NCBI RefSeq assembly: GCF_000980885.2
Contig: NZ_LBDA02000024.1
Span: 124,001 to 188,000, forward strand
DNA from: Streptomyces malaysiense
Lineage (GTDB): Bacteria > Actinomycetota > Actinomycetes > Streptomycetales > Streptomycetaceae
Direction of reading: 5' to 3'
DNA: 64,000 nt
Of the stretch, positions 1 to 11,244 are shown piece after piece. The position numbers and the translations under genes are program-made. Within the stretch, counting starts at the first letter, position 1. Each line of letters opens with the position of its first letter. The notes beneath the pieces were generated by a model. It was not told the origin of the DNA. It was given only the letters and a program-made list of their open reading frames with translations, and did no database searches.

Positions 1-1
1 C

Positions 2-124
2 GTGGAGAAGCTGGGGCGCTATGCGGCGGTGGGTTCGCGGCGGGTCTACCTTCAGATGCTGGACCTGGACGACCTGGACCACCTGGAGCTGATCGCGTCC
101 GAGGTCATGCCGCACGTCGCCTGA
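2..124 (+). CDS. C-terminal end of a probable LLM-class F420-dependent oxidoreductase (partial)
   Basis: The window opens inside a plus-strand reading frame that runs without a break to a TGA at 122-124. The 40 visible residues (VEKLGRYAAVGSRRVYLQML..., ending EVMPHVA) resemble the C-terminus of luciferase-like F420- or flavin-dependent oxidoreductases, which often end in a helix of the form ...IASEVMPHV. The catalytic barrel lies outside the window, so the family call rests on this short tail alone. About 145 bases without a gene follow before the next coding region, which is on the other strand and convergent. Confidence 0.55.
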   Translation: MEKLGRYAAVGSRRVYLQMLDLDDLDHLELIASEVMPHVA

Positions 125-268
125 CGGGGCGGACCCTCGCGCACGGGGGCCGGGCGCGCCGTCGTCCTCGGCGGTGGCGCCCGGTGCGGCTGTTCGGGAC
201 GGTCGGTCAGGACGGCTGTCCGGGGGGCGGCTCGACGGGCCGTCGTCGGCACTGCGCACTTCGTGGGC

Positions 269-769
269 CTATGCGCAGGGCGCGCCCCCGAAGGGGCTCC
301 TCTGGTTGTCGTCCGCCGATAACACCTCCTCCCGCGCGGCCAGCTTGCGCAGCATCTCGCGGACCCGGTCACGGGACTCGTCGGCCGCGTCGATGGCCTC
401 CATGCACTGCCAGTACGTCGTCTCGTCGGCCGCGGCACTGGCCATGCCGACCAGGGCGATACCGACCTCGCCGAGCAGCCCGCCGAGGCAGAGCAGGGTC
501 TCACGGGCGTCCTCCAGCCGGGTGAGCTGGGCGGCGCGCAGATCTCCGAGGTCCAGTTCGGGCGGATCGAGGACCCCGCAGCCCCGGCCCGCCAGCTCGG
601 TCAGCCCGAGCGCCTCGCCGCGCAGCTCCGGGGGTCCGGATACCGCGAGCCTGCTGCCGATCGCCTGGGCGAGGGCCTGCGCCTGCCACACCTCCGCCAT
701 CAACTCGCGGGTGTCCGCGCCATTCGCCAGGGCTCGTCTGCCGGTGAGGATGAGTCGTACCGCGTCCAT
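269..769 (-). CDS. Conserved actinomycete protein of unknown function (DUF6099-like)
   Basis: The protein has 166 residues from the ATG at 769 (MDAVRLILTGRRALANG). This start is preferred to an upstream ATG at 826 because the extra 19 residues are arginine-rich and look untranslated, and a GGAGGG element lies upstream of 769. The protein is mostly helical and leucine/alanine-rich, with no signal peptide, membrane segment or recognisable catalytic motif. It resembles a small Streptomyces family that I recall as DUF6099; the label is from memory and unverified. It is monocistronic and convergent with the gene ending at 124. Function unknown. Confidence 0.7.
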   Translation of the reverse strand: MDAVRLILTGRRALANGADTRELMAEVWQAQALAQAIGSRLAVSGPPELRGEALGLTELAGRGCGVLDPPELDLGDLRAAQLTRLEDARETLLCLGGLLGEVGIALVGMASAAADETTYWQCMEAIDAADESRDRVREMLRKLAAREEVLSADDNQRSPFGGAPCA

Positions 770-951
770 CCGTCGCCCCCGTCCCTCCACGCACTCGCTC
801 GTACGTTCACTGGTTCTTCTGTCCACTACCCAGAGTGAGGGTCGTTGGTGCGAAAAGCTAGAGGAAGCCCGAAATCTGTGGACAACAATTCGGATTCGGC
901 AGGTGAATTGACTGCGGAGAGTAATAACGGAACCAGATGGTCCGCCTGTTG

Positions 952-1284
952 TCAGTCCTCAGGCGCCGGAAAGCGGTGTTCGTTGCGGTCGATCTTCTCG
1001 GACAGCGCGACCAGCGGGTCGATGTCCAGGACCTGGCAGAGCTGGAGGAGGTAGGCGAGGACGTCGGCGACCTCGTCGCGGACGCGGTGCGCGGTGCCGG
1101 GGTCGGACATCACCCGGGCCGACTCCTCCGGGGTCAACCACTGGAAGATCTCCACCAGTTCGGAGCTCTCCACGCTCAGGGCGGAGGCGAGGTTCTTGGG
1201 GGTGTGGTAGCGCCCCCAGTTCCGGGCGGCGGCGAACTCGGCCAGCCGGCGCTGGAGTCGGGGGAGGTCAGGGTGTTCCGTCAC
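952..1284 (-). CDS. MazG-like nucleotide pyrophosphohydrolase
   Basis: This 110-residue protein belongs to the all-alpha NTP pyrophosphohydrolase (MazG-like) superfamily, which hydrolyses NTPs or dNTPs to monophosphates plus pyrophosphate, often non-canonical nucleotides. Diagnostic metal-binding elements are visible: ESSELVEIFQW (about residues 30-40) and EVADVLAYLLQLCQ (about residues 67-80), the E-x-x-E and E-x-x-D pairs of the four-helix bundle. The frame extends upstream to 1506, but that part is a shadow of the ATPase gene. The GTG at 1284 gives the usual length for the single-domain family. It overlaps the end of the upstream ATPase gene by 17 bases, so the two are probably co-transcribed and translationally coupled. 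Confidence 0.85.
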   Translation of the reverse strand: MTEHPDLPRLQRRLAEFAAARNWGRYHTPKNLASALSVESSELVEIFQWLTPEESARVMSDPGTAHRVRDEVADVLAYLLQLCQVLDIDPLVALSEKIDRNEHRFPAPED

Positions 1285-2476
1285 GGTCCAGGTGTACCAC
1301 CGCGACGCCCTCGGTCCCCGCGCACCAGGAGGCGTCCTGCACCGCCGCGACGAGCCGGATGTGCCCGTACTCGCCCATTCGGGCCGCGAGCCGCAGCAGC
1401 GACCGGCGCTGGCCCGGGTCGAGGGAGCGGTCGAAGCCGTCGGCGAGGACGGTGAGGGAGCGCAGGGCGTCGGGAACCTCGCCCGGCGGGTCCATGTCCA
1501 GGACACCGGAGCCGGTCAGCAGCACCAACGCGAGCGCGAGATGGCGGAGTTCGCCCTCGCCGAGGCGGGCCAGTTCCGTGCGGTGGCCGTCACCGCGGTC
1601 GAGGAGTGCGCGCACCGTGCCGTCGAAGAGGGGTTCGGCGATCAGGTCGTGCACCGGTCCGGCGCAGCCCGCGCGCAGCACCTCGACCAGCCGGCCGTGT
1701 CTGCGGGCACACTCGACGCGGGTGCGCCACAGCACGTCGGCGAGGTTGTCGCAGCCGGGCATCAGCCGGCCGGAGCCGGTGGGCACCGGGGTGCGCATGC
1801 AGTCGGGGCGCGGGTCGCAGGCGAACACCGAGCGCAGGGCGACGACCATCTGCTCGGCCGCGGCCAGCACCCTGCGCTGCCCGTCCGTCTTGCCGGCCAC
1901 GCGCAGCGGGAGCAGGGCGGTGCCGAGGCGGTCGTCGGGCAGTGGCGCGCGGGTCACCGGCGCGGTGCCCGCGGTGTGCCAGGCGGCCTGTACCGCACGG
2001 CGTCCCGGGTCGCGTAACGCGGTCTGGAGCAGGACGACATCGCCCGCGCTCAGCCGCTCGCCCACGATCCGCAGCTGCGGTTCGGCCTGCACGGCGACGT
2101 CGAGCCGCACCGGCCCCTCGGCGCCGTCGGCCGTGCAGCCGATCCGGAAGCCACGGCGCCCCTCGCCGTCGGGCCGGGCCCGCTCGGGCACACAGGCGAC
2201 CGGGTCCGGGAACGCCTCCACGAGCGGCGCGCCGCCGGCGAGCCGGGCCAGCGCCTCGTAGGCCGCCAGCGCCGTGGTCTTCCCCGATCCGCTGGGCCCC
2301 GCGAACACCGTGACCGCCCCCAGCGGAAAACCCGCGCCCCGGTGTCCGGCGAACGCCGACAACCGCAGCTCGGTGATCCGGGGCCGCACGTCGAGGGGCT
2401 CCCGGGAGTCGGGCGGGAGGGTCCCGCCGAACTCCTCGGCCACCGGCGGCTCAGCGGAAGCGAAAGGCATGGCCAT
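1268..2476 (-). CDS. AAA/ABC-type ATP-binding protein
   Basis: A 402-residue soluble ATPase. Walker A is GPSGSGKTT near residues 60-68, preceded by a strand ending VTVFAG. A Walker-B/D-loop-like region appears near the C-terminus (SLTVLADGFDRSLDPGQRR), preceded by EGELRHLALALVLLTG. This is the layout of SMC/RecF-like AAA_21/AAA_23 ATPases, although a helical insert replaces the long coiled coil. The partner substrate is unknown. Its 3' end overlaps the MazG-like gene, suggesting a two-gene operon and possibly a link to nucleotide sanitation or DNA metabolism. A second in-frame ATG lies two codons downstream of the chosen start. Confidence 0.8.
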   Translation of the reverse strand: MAMPFASAEPPVAEEFGGTLPPDSREPLDVRPRITELRLSAFAGHRGAGFPLGAVTVFAGPSGSGKTTALAAYEALARLAGGAPLVEAFPDPVACVPERARPDGEGRRGFRIGCTADGAEGPVRLDVAVQAEPQLRIVGERLSAGDVVLLQTALRDPGRRAVQAAWHTAGTAPVTRAPLPDDRLGTALLPLRVAGKTDGQRRVLAAAEQMVVALRSVFACDPRPDCMRTPVPTGSGRLMPGCDNLADVLWRTRVECARRHGRLVEVLRAGCAGPVHDLIAEPLFDGTVRALLDRGDGHRTELARLGEGELRHLALALVLLTGSGVLDMDPPGEVPDALRSLTVLADGFDRSLDPGQRRSLLRLAARMGEYGHIRLVAAVQDASWCAGTEGVAVVHLDRDGTP

Positions 2477-2602
2477 GCCCGGAACCTAGGGCTCCGCCGA
2501 GGCGGTGAACCGTTTACCCGGCGGAGGTTCCCACGATCGAGGCCGTCGGGGGCAACCACGGGACCCGCGCCTCACCCGGAGGAGCTACGCGGCGGGCCCG
2601 GC

Positions 2603-3010
2603 TCACCCCGCCCCCTCCAGCAGCCCGCTGACCTCCGTGCCGGGCGGCGTCAGCAGGAAGACGTTGCGGTCCACCCGGTGCATGCCGCTGCCCAGGCCGA
2701 AGACGACGCCCGTGCTGAAGTCGAGGACCCGCTTGGCGACCTCACCTTCGGCGCCGGAGAGGTCGAGGAGGACGGGCGCGCCCGCCATCACCGTCTCGGC
2801 GACGTCCCGGGCGTCGGCGAAGACGTTGACGCGCAGGACCACGAAGCGGCGCCGGGTCTCGGTCTCGTCGTCTGGGAGGGACCGGTGGTCCACCGCCGAG
2901 GGCCACGCGTCGCGGCCCCGTAGCGGCACGACCTGGGCGAGCCCTTCCCACTGTTCATCGGTGACGTCGTAGCGGCTCACCGGCTCCCCCCGACCTGACT
3001 CGCTTTCCAT
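2603..3010 (-). CDS. SepF-like cell division protein (paralogue)
   Basis: A 135-residue protein of the SepF family, which tethers FtsZ to the membrane and to other division proteins in actinobacteria. The conserved core is clear: a strand RFVVLRVNVFADAR, PVLLDLSGAEGEVAKRVLDF and the closing FSTGVVFGLGSGMHRV plus NVFLLTPPGTEV. The amphipathic N-terminal membrane helix of canonical SepF is not obvious, and the gene is not in a dcw/ftsZ context, so this looks like one of the extra SepF copies common in Streptomyces rather than the principal one. A GTG eleven codons into the frame (VSRYDV) is an alternative start. Confidence 0.85.
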   Translation of the reverse strand: MESESGRGEPVSRYDVTDEQWEGLAQVVPLRGRDAWPSAVDHRSLPDDETETRRRFVVLRVNVFADARDVAETVMAGAPVLLDLSGAEGEVAKRVLDFSTGVVFGLGSGMHRVDRNVFLLTPPGTEVSGLLEGAG

Positions 3011-3214
3011 GCCTGCACCAGCTAATTCTTACGCCAAGTCACCCGTTCGGCCCAACAACGACACACAGCGACACGGAAGCGATCGGTCCGGCGGCGCCAA
3101 CCCCGCCCCATCTCTGGGCAGATGTGCGAATATGCCCGCTTCTTACCGCTCTCATACCGGACTCTTCACCGCTGGTCGCGCACCGGTCACGCACCGCCGC
3201 TAGCGTCCGGTCCC

Positions 3215-4978
3215 GTGCACTTGGCAGAAACACAGCAGGTGGCGCCCGGCCGGCGGACGAGGCCGGCGGTGTCCGCCGTACCCGGACCGCGCGCTCAGGC
3301 GCCCGGAGGGCCCGCGCAGTGGCACCGCGTCCTCACACTCCTCGCCGACGTGAGCCTGTTCATCGGAACCCGGTCCGTCTGGACCCAGGCGGCCACGCAC
3401 CGCCTGGTCCTCGCCGCGGTCGTCTCGCTCTGTTACGCGGCGATCCTGGCGACCGGCGTCCTCGCGCTGACGGTCCGCCGGGCCCGCTCGCTGGCCCGCC
3501 TGGACCTGGTGGTGCTGGTGACCGCGGTCGTCCTCGCCCTGTGCGCGTGGGCGCTGAACCACCGCGGCGGCGACGAGGCGCTCCTGACCACCCAGGCCGC
3601 CAGGGAACTCCTCCACGGCCACCACCTGTACGACCACCCCTGGCCATGGCTGTTCCGCATCAAGGGCGTCGCCCTGACCGCGACGACGACCGGCGGCTAC
3701 GACTACACGTACGGATATCCCCCGCTCGCGCCGCTGCTCACCGTCCCGTTCCTGTGGCTGGGCCACGGCGGCGCCCCGGCGACGGCGGTGGCCACCCTCG
3801 CGCTCGTCGCGGGCGCGATCGCGCTGTGGCGGCTGGTCCCGGCGCAGTGGCGGTCGGCGGCCACGATGGTCTTCCTCGGCTTCGGCCTGCTGCCCGGCTA
3901 CGCCCGCCAGGGCTACCCGGCGATCGTCGCCCTCGCACTGCTGGTCCCGGTGGTGGTCCGCTGGCCCCGGCTCGGCGCGCGCGGCCGGCTCGGCGCGGTC
4001 GGCGTCGCCCGCGCCGCCTGTCTCGGCGCGGCCTGCGCGGCCCAGCAACTCCCCTGGTTCGTCGCGCCGTTCCTGCTCGCCGGGATCTACGCGGTGCGCC
4101 GCGGCGAGCTGGGCGGCCGGGCCGCCGCACGGGTGGTGCTGCGCATCACCGGGACCGCCCTCCTGGCCTTCCTGCTGATCGACGCCTATCTGATCGTGAC
4201 CGAGCCCGGCCCCTGGCTGCGCGGCATCGTGCTGCCGCTGACCCAGGGCGCGGTGCTGCACGGCCAGGGCATCGTCGGCATCTCGCTGTACTTCACCCAC
4301 GGCAGCGACCGCCTCGACTGGTACGGGCACGCGAGCATGCTGCTGGCCGCCGCCCTGCTGGCCCTGTTCGTGCTGTTCGTGCGGCGCCTCGGGCCGGCCG
4401 CGACCGTGCTGCCGTGGTGCGCGTTCTTCCTGGCGACGCGCTCGCAGGACGGCTACTACCTGATGATGACCCCGCTGTGGCTGGCGGCGGCGGTCACCGC
4501 GCCGCTGCCGGAGTTCGCGCACGCCTGGCAGCCCCGGCCGCGTTTCCTGGCCGGACCGCGGCGCGGGCCCGCCCGGCTCGCGGCCGTCGCGGTGCTGCTC
4601 GCGCCCGCGTCGGTCAGCGCGGTCCTCGCGGCCACCGGGAGCCCGCCGCTGCGGATGGACGTCGCGGCGGTACGGCCCCTGGCGCCGGACGCGATCTCCG
4701 GGGTGACCCTGAGGGTCACCAACACCGGCGACGAGCCGCTCACCCCGCACTACATGCTCACCAAAGGACAGGGCATGAGCCGATACTGGCCACTCGCGCA
4801 CGGCCCGGCCACGATCCCGGCGCACGGCGCGGCCACCGTCGAACTCCGCGCGCCCTCCGGCAGCTTCACGCTCCCCGGGAAGCGGAGCACCCGGCTGCGG
4901 CTGCGCGCCTTCACCGGCGGCCCCCAGACGCTCTCCACCCGGGACGTACCCCGCTCCGAGCTGCTCGTCAAGGGCTGA
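3215..4978 (+). CDS. Polytopic integral membrane protein, possible GT-C-type glycosyltransferase
   Basis: A 587-residue protein from the GTG at 3215. It has roughly ten or more hydrophobic segments between residues 30 and 470 and a soluble C-terminal beta-rich domain of about 120 residues (LRVTNTGDEPLTPHYML...). The first extracytoplasmic loop carries acidic and aromatic residues (NHRGGDEALLT, HLYDHPWPW, DYTYGYPPLAPLL), reminiscent of GT-C polyprenyl-phosphate-dependent glycosyltransferases, but I cannot identify a catalytic Asp with confidence. The frame is open to 3122, but the upstream part lies in the promoter region. A perfect 12-bp hairpin directly after the stop probably terminates the transcript. 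Confidence 0.75.
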   Translation: MHLAETQQVAPGRRTRPAVSAVPGPRAQAPGGPAQWHRVLTLLADVSLFIGTRSVWTQAATHRLVLAAVVSLCYAAILATGVLALTVRRARSLARLDLVVLVTAVVLALCAWALNHRGGDEALLTTQAARELLHGHHLYDHPWPWLFRIKGVALTATTTGGYDYTYGYPPLAPLLTVPFLWLGHGGAPATAVATLALVAGAIALWRLVPAQWRSAATMVFLGFGLLPGYARQGYPAIVALALLVPVVVRWPRLGARGRLGAVGVARAACLGAACAAQQLPWFVAPFLLAGIYAVRRGELGGRAAARVVLRITGTALLAFLLIDAYLIVTEPGPWLRGIVLPLTQGAVLHGQGIVGISLYFTHGSDRLDWYGHASMLLAAALLALFVLFVRRLGPAATVLPWCAFFLATRSQDGYYLMMTPLWLAAAVTAPLPEFAHAWQPRPRFLAGPRRGPARLAAVAVLLAPASVSAVLAATGSPPLRMDVAAVRPLAPDAISGVTLRVTNTGDEPLTPHYMLTKGQGMSRYWPLAHGPATIPAHGAATVELRAPSGSFTLPGKRSTRLRLRAFTGGPQTLSTRDVPRSELLVKG

Positions 4979-4995
4979 ACACCCCCGCCCGCCGC

Positions 4996-5029
4996 GTGCG
5001 GTCCGGCCGTCGCGGACGCCGGACCGCAC
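4996..5029 (+). terminator. Hairpin terminator after the membrane protein gene
   Basis: GTGCGGTCCGGC (4996-5007) pairs perfectly with GCCGGACCGCAC (5018-5029) across a 10-nt loop, 18 bases after the stop at 4978. No U-tract follows, which is usual for high-GC actinomycete terminators. It separates the membrane protein gene from the mutA promoter. Confidence 0.65.
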
Positions 5030-5143
5030 CCTCGTACCAGGGGGATCACCCGCGGGAGCGGTGCGGGTCACAGCCGCAAGGGGAGAAAACTCACAAGCGA
5101 TTGCTCTGCACTCTTTTGAGCACCCTGGCCTAGCATCCGAGCC

Positions 5144-6942
5144 ATGACGGTCCTGCCTGACGACGGGCTCCCGCTGGCCGCCGAGTTCCCTGACGCGACA
5201 CACGAGCAGTGGCAACGCCTGGTCGAGGGTGTGCTGCGCAAGTCGGGCAAGGAAGTCTCGGGCACGGCAGCTGAGGACGCTCTGTCCACGACGCTGGAGG
5301 ACGGGCTGCGCACCCGTCCCCTGTACACGGCGCGCGACACCGCGCCCGACCCCGGTCTGCCCGGGTTCGCCCCGTTCATACGGGGCGCGCGCCCCGAGGG
5401 CGGGGTCGCGGGCGGCTGGGACGTGCGCCAGCGGCACACGACGCTCGCCGACGGCGCGGTCCTCACCGACCTGGAGAACGGCGGCACCTCACTATGGCTG
5501 GCGCTGGGCGAGGGCGGCATCCCCCTCGCCGACCTGCGCCGGGCCCTGGAGGGCGTCTACCTGGACCTCGCGCCGGTCGTGCTGGACGCCGGGCGGGACA
5601 CCGCCGAGGCCGCCGAGGCACTGCTGGCCCTCCACCAGGACAAGGGCGTCGAGCCCGGGGCCGTACGCGGCAACCTCGGCGGCGACCCGCTCGGGTACGA
5701 GGCCCGCACCGGCGCCGCGCAGGACTTCGCGCCGTACTCCGGCCTGGCCGCGCGCTGCGCCAGGGCCTACCCGGGCCTGCGCGCGCTGACGGTGGACGCG
5801 CTGCCGTACCACGAGGCCGGCGGCTCGGCCGCGCAGGAGCTGGGCGCCTCGCTCGGCACCGGTGTGGCCTATCTGCGGGCGCTGACCGAGGCGGGACTCA
5901 CCGTCGAAGAGGCCGCGGGGCAGCTGGAGTTCCGCTACGCGGCCACCGCCGACCAGTTCCTGACCATCGCCAAGCTGCGCGCGGCACGCCGGCTGTGGGC
6001 GCGGGTCACGGAGGTCAGCGGGGCGCCGAGCGCCCAGGTGCAGCACGTGGTGACGTCACCGGTGATGATGTCCCGCCGCGATCCGTGGGTGAACATGCTG
6101 CGCACCACGGTCGCGACGCTCGCCGCCGGAGTGGGCGGCGCCGACTCCGTGACGGTGCTGCCGTTCGACCACGCGCTCGGCCTGCCGGACGCGTTCGCCC
6201 GGCGCATCGCCCGCAACACCTCCACGATCCTGGTCGAGGAGTCGTACCTCGCCCGCGTCATCGACCCGGCGGGCGGCTCCTGGTACGTGGAGAAGCTGAC
6301 CGACGAACTCGCCGCGGCGGCGTGGGAGTTCTTCCGGACCATCGAGCGCGACGGCGGCCAGGCGGCCGTGCTGCGCTCCGGGCGGCTGCGCACCGACCTC
6401 GCGACGACCTGGGCGGAGCGTTCCAAGAAGCTCGCCAAGCGGCGCGAACCCATCACAGGTGTCAGCGAGTTCCCGCTGCTGGCCGAGAAGCCGGTGGAGC
6501 GCGCGCCCGCACCCGAGGCACCGTCCGGCGGGCTGCCCCGGGTGCGCCGGGACGAGGCGTTCGAGGAGCTGCGGGCGCGTTCCGACGCCCATCTCGCGGC
6601 GACCGGCGCCCGCCCGCGGATCTTCCTCGCCACCTTCGGCTCGGCCGCGGAGTACACCGCACGGGCCTCCTTCGCCGCCAACCTGTTCCAGGCCGGCGGC
6701 ATCGAGCCGGTGACCGAGGGCGACTTCGCGGCCAGCGGCGCCACCGAGGCCGTGCTCTGCTCCAGCGACGCGCGGTACGCCGAACAGGCCGAGCGGACGG
6801 CCGAGTCGCTGCGCGCGGCCGGCGCCCGGCATCTGTTCCTGGCGGGCCGGGGCGAGTACGCCGGCGTCGACCGTCACGTCTTCGCGGGCTGCGACGCCGT
6901 CGATGTGCTGTCCGCGACTCTCGACCGCATGGGAGTGTCCTG

Positions 6943-6943
<1 letters not shown>
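5144..6943 (+). CDS. mutA: Methylmalonyl-CoA mutase, small (beta) subunit
   Basis: A 599-residue non-catalytic subunit of adenosylcobalamin-dependent methylmalonyl-CoA mutase, which interconverts succinyl-CoA and (R)-methylmalonyl-CoA in the cytoplasm. The TIM-barrel half is recognisable by [29 protein letters not shown] and [32 protein letters not shown]. The C-terminal flavodoxin-like domain (about residues 480-599) lacks the DxHxxG cobalamin ligand seen in MutB, as expected for the small subunit. Its TGA shares one base with the ATG of mutB (TGATG), so the two are translationally coupled. The pathway supplies methylmalonyl-CoA for polyketides and recycles propionyl-CoA. Confidence 0.97.
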
Positions 6944-9117
<2,174 letters not shown>

Positions 9118-9124
9118 GGCCGCG

Positions 9125-10135
9125 ATGGCCCCGATCGATCTCGACACGTACGTGAAGGGTGTACTCGACGGGAAGCGGGCCCTGGTGGCCCGCGCCATCA
9201 CGCTCGTCGAGTCCACCCGGCCGCAGCACCGGGCGCTGGCGCAGGAGTTGCTGACCCGGCTGCTGCCGCACAGCGGCCGGGCCCGGCGGATCGGCATCAG
9301 CGGGGTGCCGGGGGTCGGCAAGTCGACGTTCATCGACGCGTTCGGCACCATGCTGACCTCGCTGGGGCACCGGGTCGCCGTCCTCGCCGTCGACCCCTCC
9401 TCGACCCGCACCGGCGGCTCCATCCTCGGCGACAAGACGCGGATGGAACGGCTGTCCGTCGACCCGGCCGCCTTCGTACGGCCCTCCCCCAGCGCGGGCA
9501 CGCTGGGCGGGGTCACGAAGGCCACCCGGGAGTCGATGGTGGTGATGGAGGCGGCGGGCTACGACGTGGTCCTCGTGGAGACCGTCGGCGTCGGGCAGTC
9601 GGAGACGGCGGTCGCCGACATGGTCGACACCTTCCTGCTGCTCACCCTGGCCCGCACCGGCGACCAGTTGCAGGGCATCAAGAAGGGCGTCCTGGAACTG
9701 GCCGACGTGATCGCCGTCAACAAGGCGGACGGCCCGCACGAGCGGGACGCCCGGTCGGCGGCACGGGAGCTGGCGGGCGCGCTGCGGCTGATGCACGGCA
9801 AGGACGCGTTCTGGACCCCGCCGGTGCTGCACTGCAGCGCGCGCGAGTCCACGGGCCTCGGCACGGTGTGGGAACGGCTTGAGCAGCACCGCACCCTGCT
9901 GGACTCCACCGGCCGGCTCACCGCCAAGCGGCGGGACCAGCAGGTCGACTGGACCTGGGCGATGGTCCGCGACGAACTCCTCGGCCGGCTGCACGCGGAC
10001 CCGGCGGTACGGGCGGCGGCACCGGAGCTCGAACGGCAGGTCAGGGAGGGCCGGCTGACGGCGACGCTGGCGGCCGAACAGATCCTGGGGGCCTTCGGGG
10101 CAGGCGGCGCGGGGCCGGCCGGCCGGAGGCGCTAG
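9125..10135 (+). CDS. meaB: Methylmalonyl-CoA mutase-associated GTPase MeaB
   Basis: A 336-residue G3E-family P-loop GTPase that protects and gates cofactor loading of methylmalonyl-CoA mutase. Motifs in order: Walker A GVPGVGKST (about residues 60-68), the switch region VDPSSTRTGGSILGDKTRM, Walker B/G3 VLVETVGVGQSE, and the base-recognition motif NKADG. It is the third gene of the mutAB operon. Its stop codon is nested with that of the convergent ANTAR gene: the two TAG stops share the palindrome CTAG at 10132-10135. Confidence 0.96.
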   Translation: MAPIDLDTYVKGVLDGKRALVARAITLVESTRPQHRALAQELLTRLLPHSGRARRIGISGVPGVGKSTFIDAFGTMLTSLGHRVAVLAVDPSSTRTGGSILGDKTRMERLSVDPAAFVRPSPSAGTLGGVTKATRESMVVMEAAGYDVVLVETVGVGQSETAVADMVDTFLLLTLARTGDQLQGIKKGVLELADVIAVNKADGPHERDARSAARELAGALRLMHGKDAFWTPPVLHCSARESTGLGTVWERLEQHRTLLDSTGRLTAKRRDQQVDWTWAMVRDELLGRLHADPAVRAAAPELERQVREGRLTATLAAEQILGAFGAGGAGPAGRRR

Positions 10136-10821
10136 CCGAGGCCGCCCCGCTCGCAGATCTGCCGGGCCACTTCCCGGAGTTTGACGTTCTTGTCCTGGGA
10201 GTAGCGGCGCAGCACGTCGAAGGCCTGGTCCTCGGTGAGGTCGTGGCTGCCCATGAGGATGCCCATGGCCTCGCCGATGACGTGCCGGGTGGCGACGGCC
10301 TGCTCCAGCTGGGCGTTGGTGCGGGCGCTGGAGAAGGCGACCGCGGCGTGCGAGGCGAGCAGCCAGCCAGCCGTCTCGCTGGCCTCGCCGAAGGCGCCCG
10401 GACCGCGGGAGTAGATGTTCAGCGCGCCCAGGTCCTCGTCCTCGGTGTAGAGCAGGAAACCCATCATGCTGCCGAGGCCCAGTTCGCGGCCCTCGGCCAC
10501 GTAGCGGGGCCAGCCCGGGTGGTCCTCGCGGAAGTCGGCGATCCGGAACACCCGCTCGTCGCTCTCCGGACGGGCGACGTCGTAGCAGGGCCCTTCCTGG
10601 AGGCGCTCCTGCAACTGGTCGCTGTCGATCACCACCTGGTCGGTCGGCGCGAGGGTGCGGACACCCTTGGCGTGCAGGATGAGGATCCCGGCCGCGTCAC
10701 AGCCCGGGACGAGCTCGGTGGCGGAGCGGGTGATCCGCTCCAGGGTGTCGGTCACCGTGTCCTGCGCCAGCAGATCCCGCGCCAGCACTGCCATCCGCTC
10801 GGCGAACCCGCGCCAGTCCAT
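10132..10821 (-). CDS. GAF- and ANTAR-domain regulator (putative antitermination protein)
   Basis: A 229-residue protein from the ATG at 10821, which has a good ribosome-binding site (GGAGGAGAACG). An N-terminal GAF sensor domain (about residues 20-160: TLERITRSATELVPGCDAAGILILH...) is followed by a C-terminal ANTAR RNA-binding domain (about 165-225: LEQAVATRHVIGEAMGILM, DLTEDQAFDVLRRYSQ). ANTAR proteins bind paired hairpins in nascent RNA and prevent termination. No such paired hairpins were identified nearby, so the target RNA is unknown. It converges on meaB with a four-base overlap and diverges from the P-type ATPase gene. Confidence 0.9.
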   Translation of the reverse strand: MDWRGFAERMAVLARDLLAQDTVTDTLERITRSATELVPGCDAAGILILHAKGVRTLAPTDQVVIDSDQLQERLQEGPCYDVARPESDERVFRIADFREDHPGWPRYVAEGRELGLGSMMGFLLYTEDEDLGALNIYSRGPGAFGEASETAGWLLASHAAVAFSSARTNAQLEQAVATRHVIGEAMGILMGSHDLTEDQAFDVLRRYSQDKNVKLREVARQICERGGLG

Positions 10822-11244
10822 CGTTCTCCTCCCTGTCCGCCTCCATAGACCGACCACCTGCCCTGTTTCCACCATCGCATCCCTGTCCCGCCCCGGCCGA
10901 CCGCTCCGGGACGGGTGGCGGAGCCGGGAGAAGACCGCCCGGGACCGGGACGACGCCCTCGCGGTCGCCGCCGTCGTCCGCACCGCCGGCGCCGTCGAGA
11001 ACCCCGCGCGCCGCCGCCGGGCACACCTCCCTCATGGTCCGCCTCGGCGGACTTCCCGGGCCCCGGCCGAGCGCCACCGCGAGCCTCGCGAAGGCCGCGT
11101 CCGGCGCGCGGGCGTCCGAAGCGGGTGGTGCGGATGATGGAGACGGGGCGGCAGAGCGCGGACGCGTCGCGGCGGTCGCCCGCGAGGGAGCGGGCGGCAG
11201 GGCGACGACCTGGAGGAACGCGATCGGAGAGGGGATCGGATCGG
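10822..11244. other. Divergent intergenic region between the ANTAR regulator and the P-type ATPase gene
   Basis: These 423 bases hold no convincing gene. Open frames cross it on both strands, but their translations are arginine/proline-rich and lack coding character. It must contain the promoters of the two divergent genes; no clear -10/-35 pair could be assigned by eye. Confidence 0.5.

Noticed and set aside
4979..5143. Possible cobalamin riboswitch before mutA
   Set aside because: No B12-box-like conserved sequence was found; the region holds a terminator hairpin of the upstream gene and a short promoter segment.
3200..5437. 745-codon minus-strand frame over the membrane protein and mutA start
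   Set aside because: Runs antisense through two well-supported genes and the terminator hairpin; low-complexity translation.
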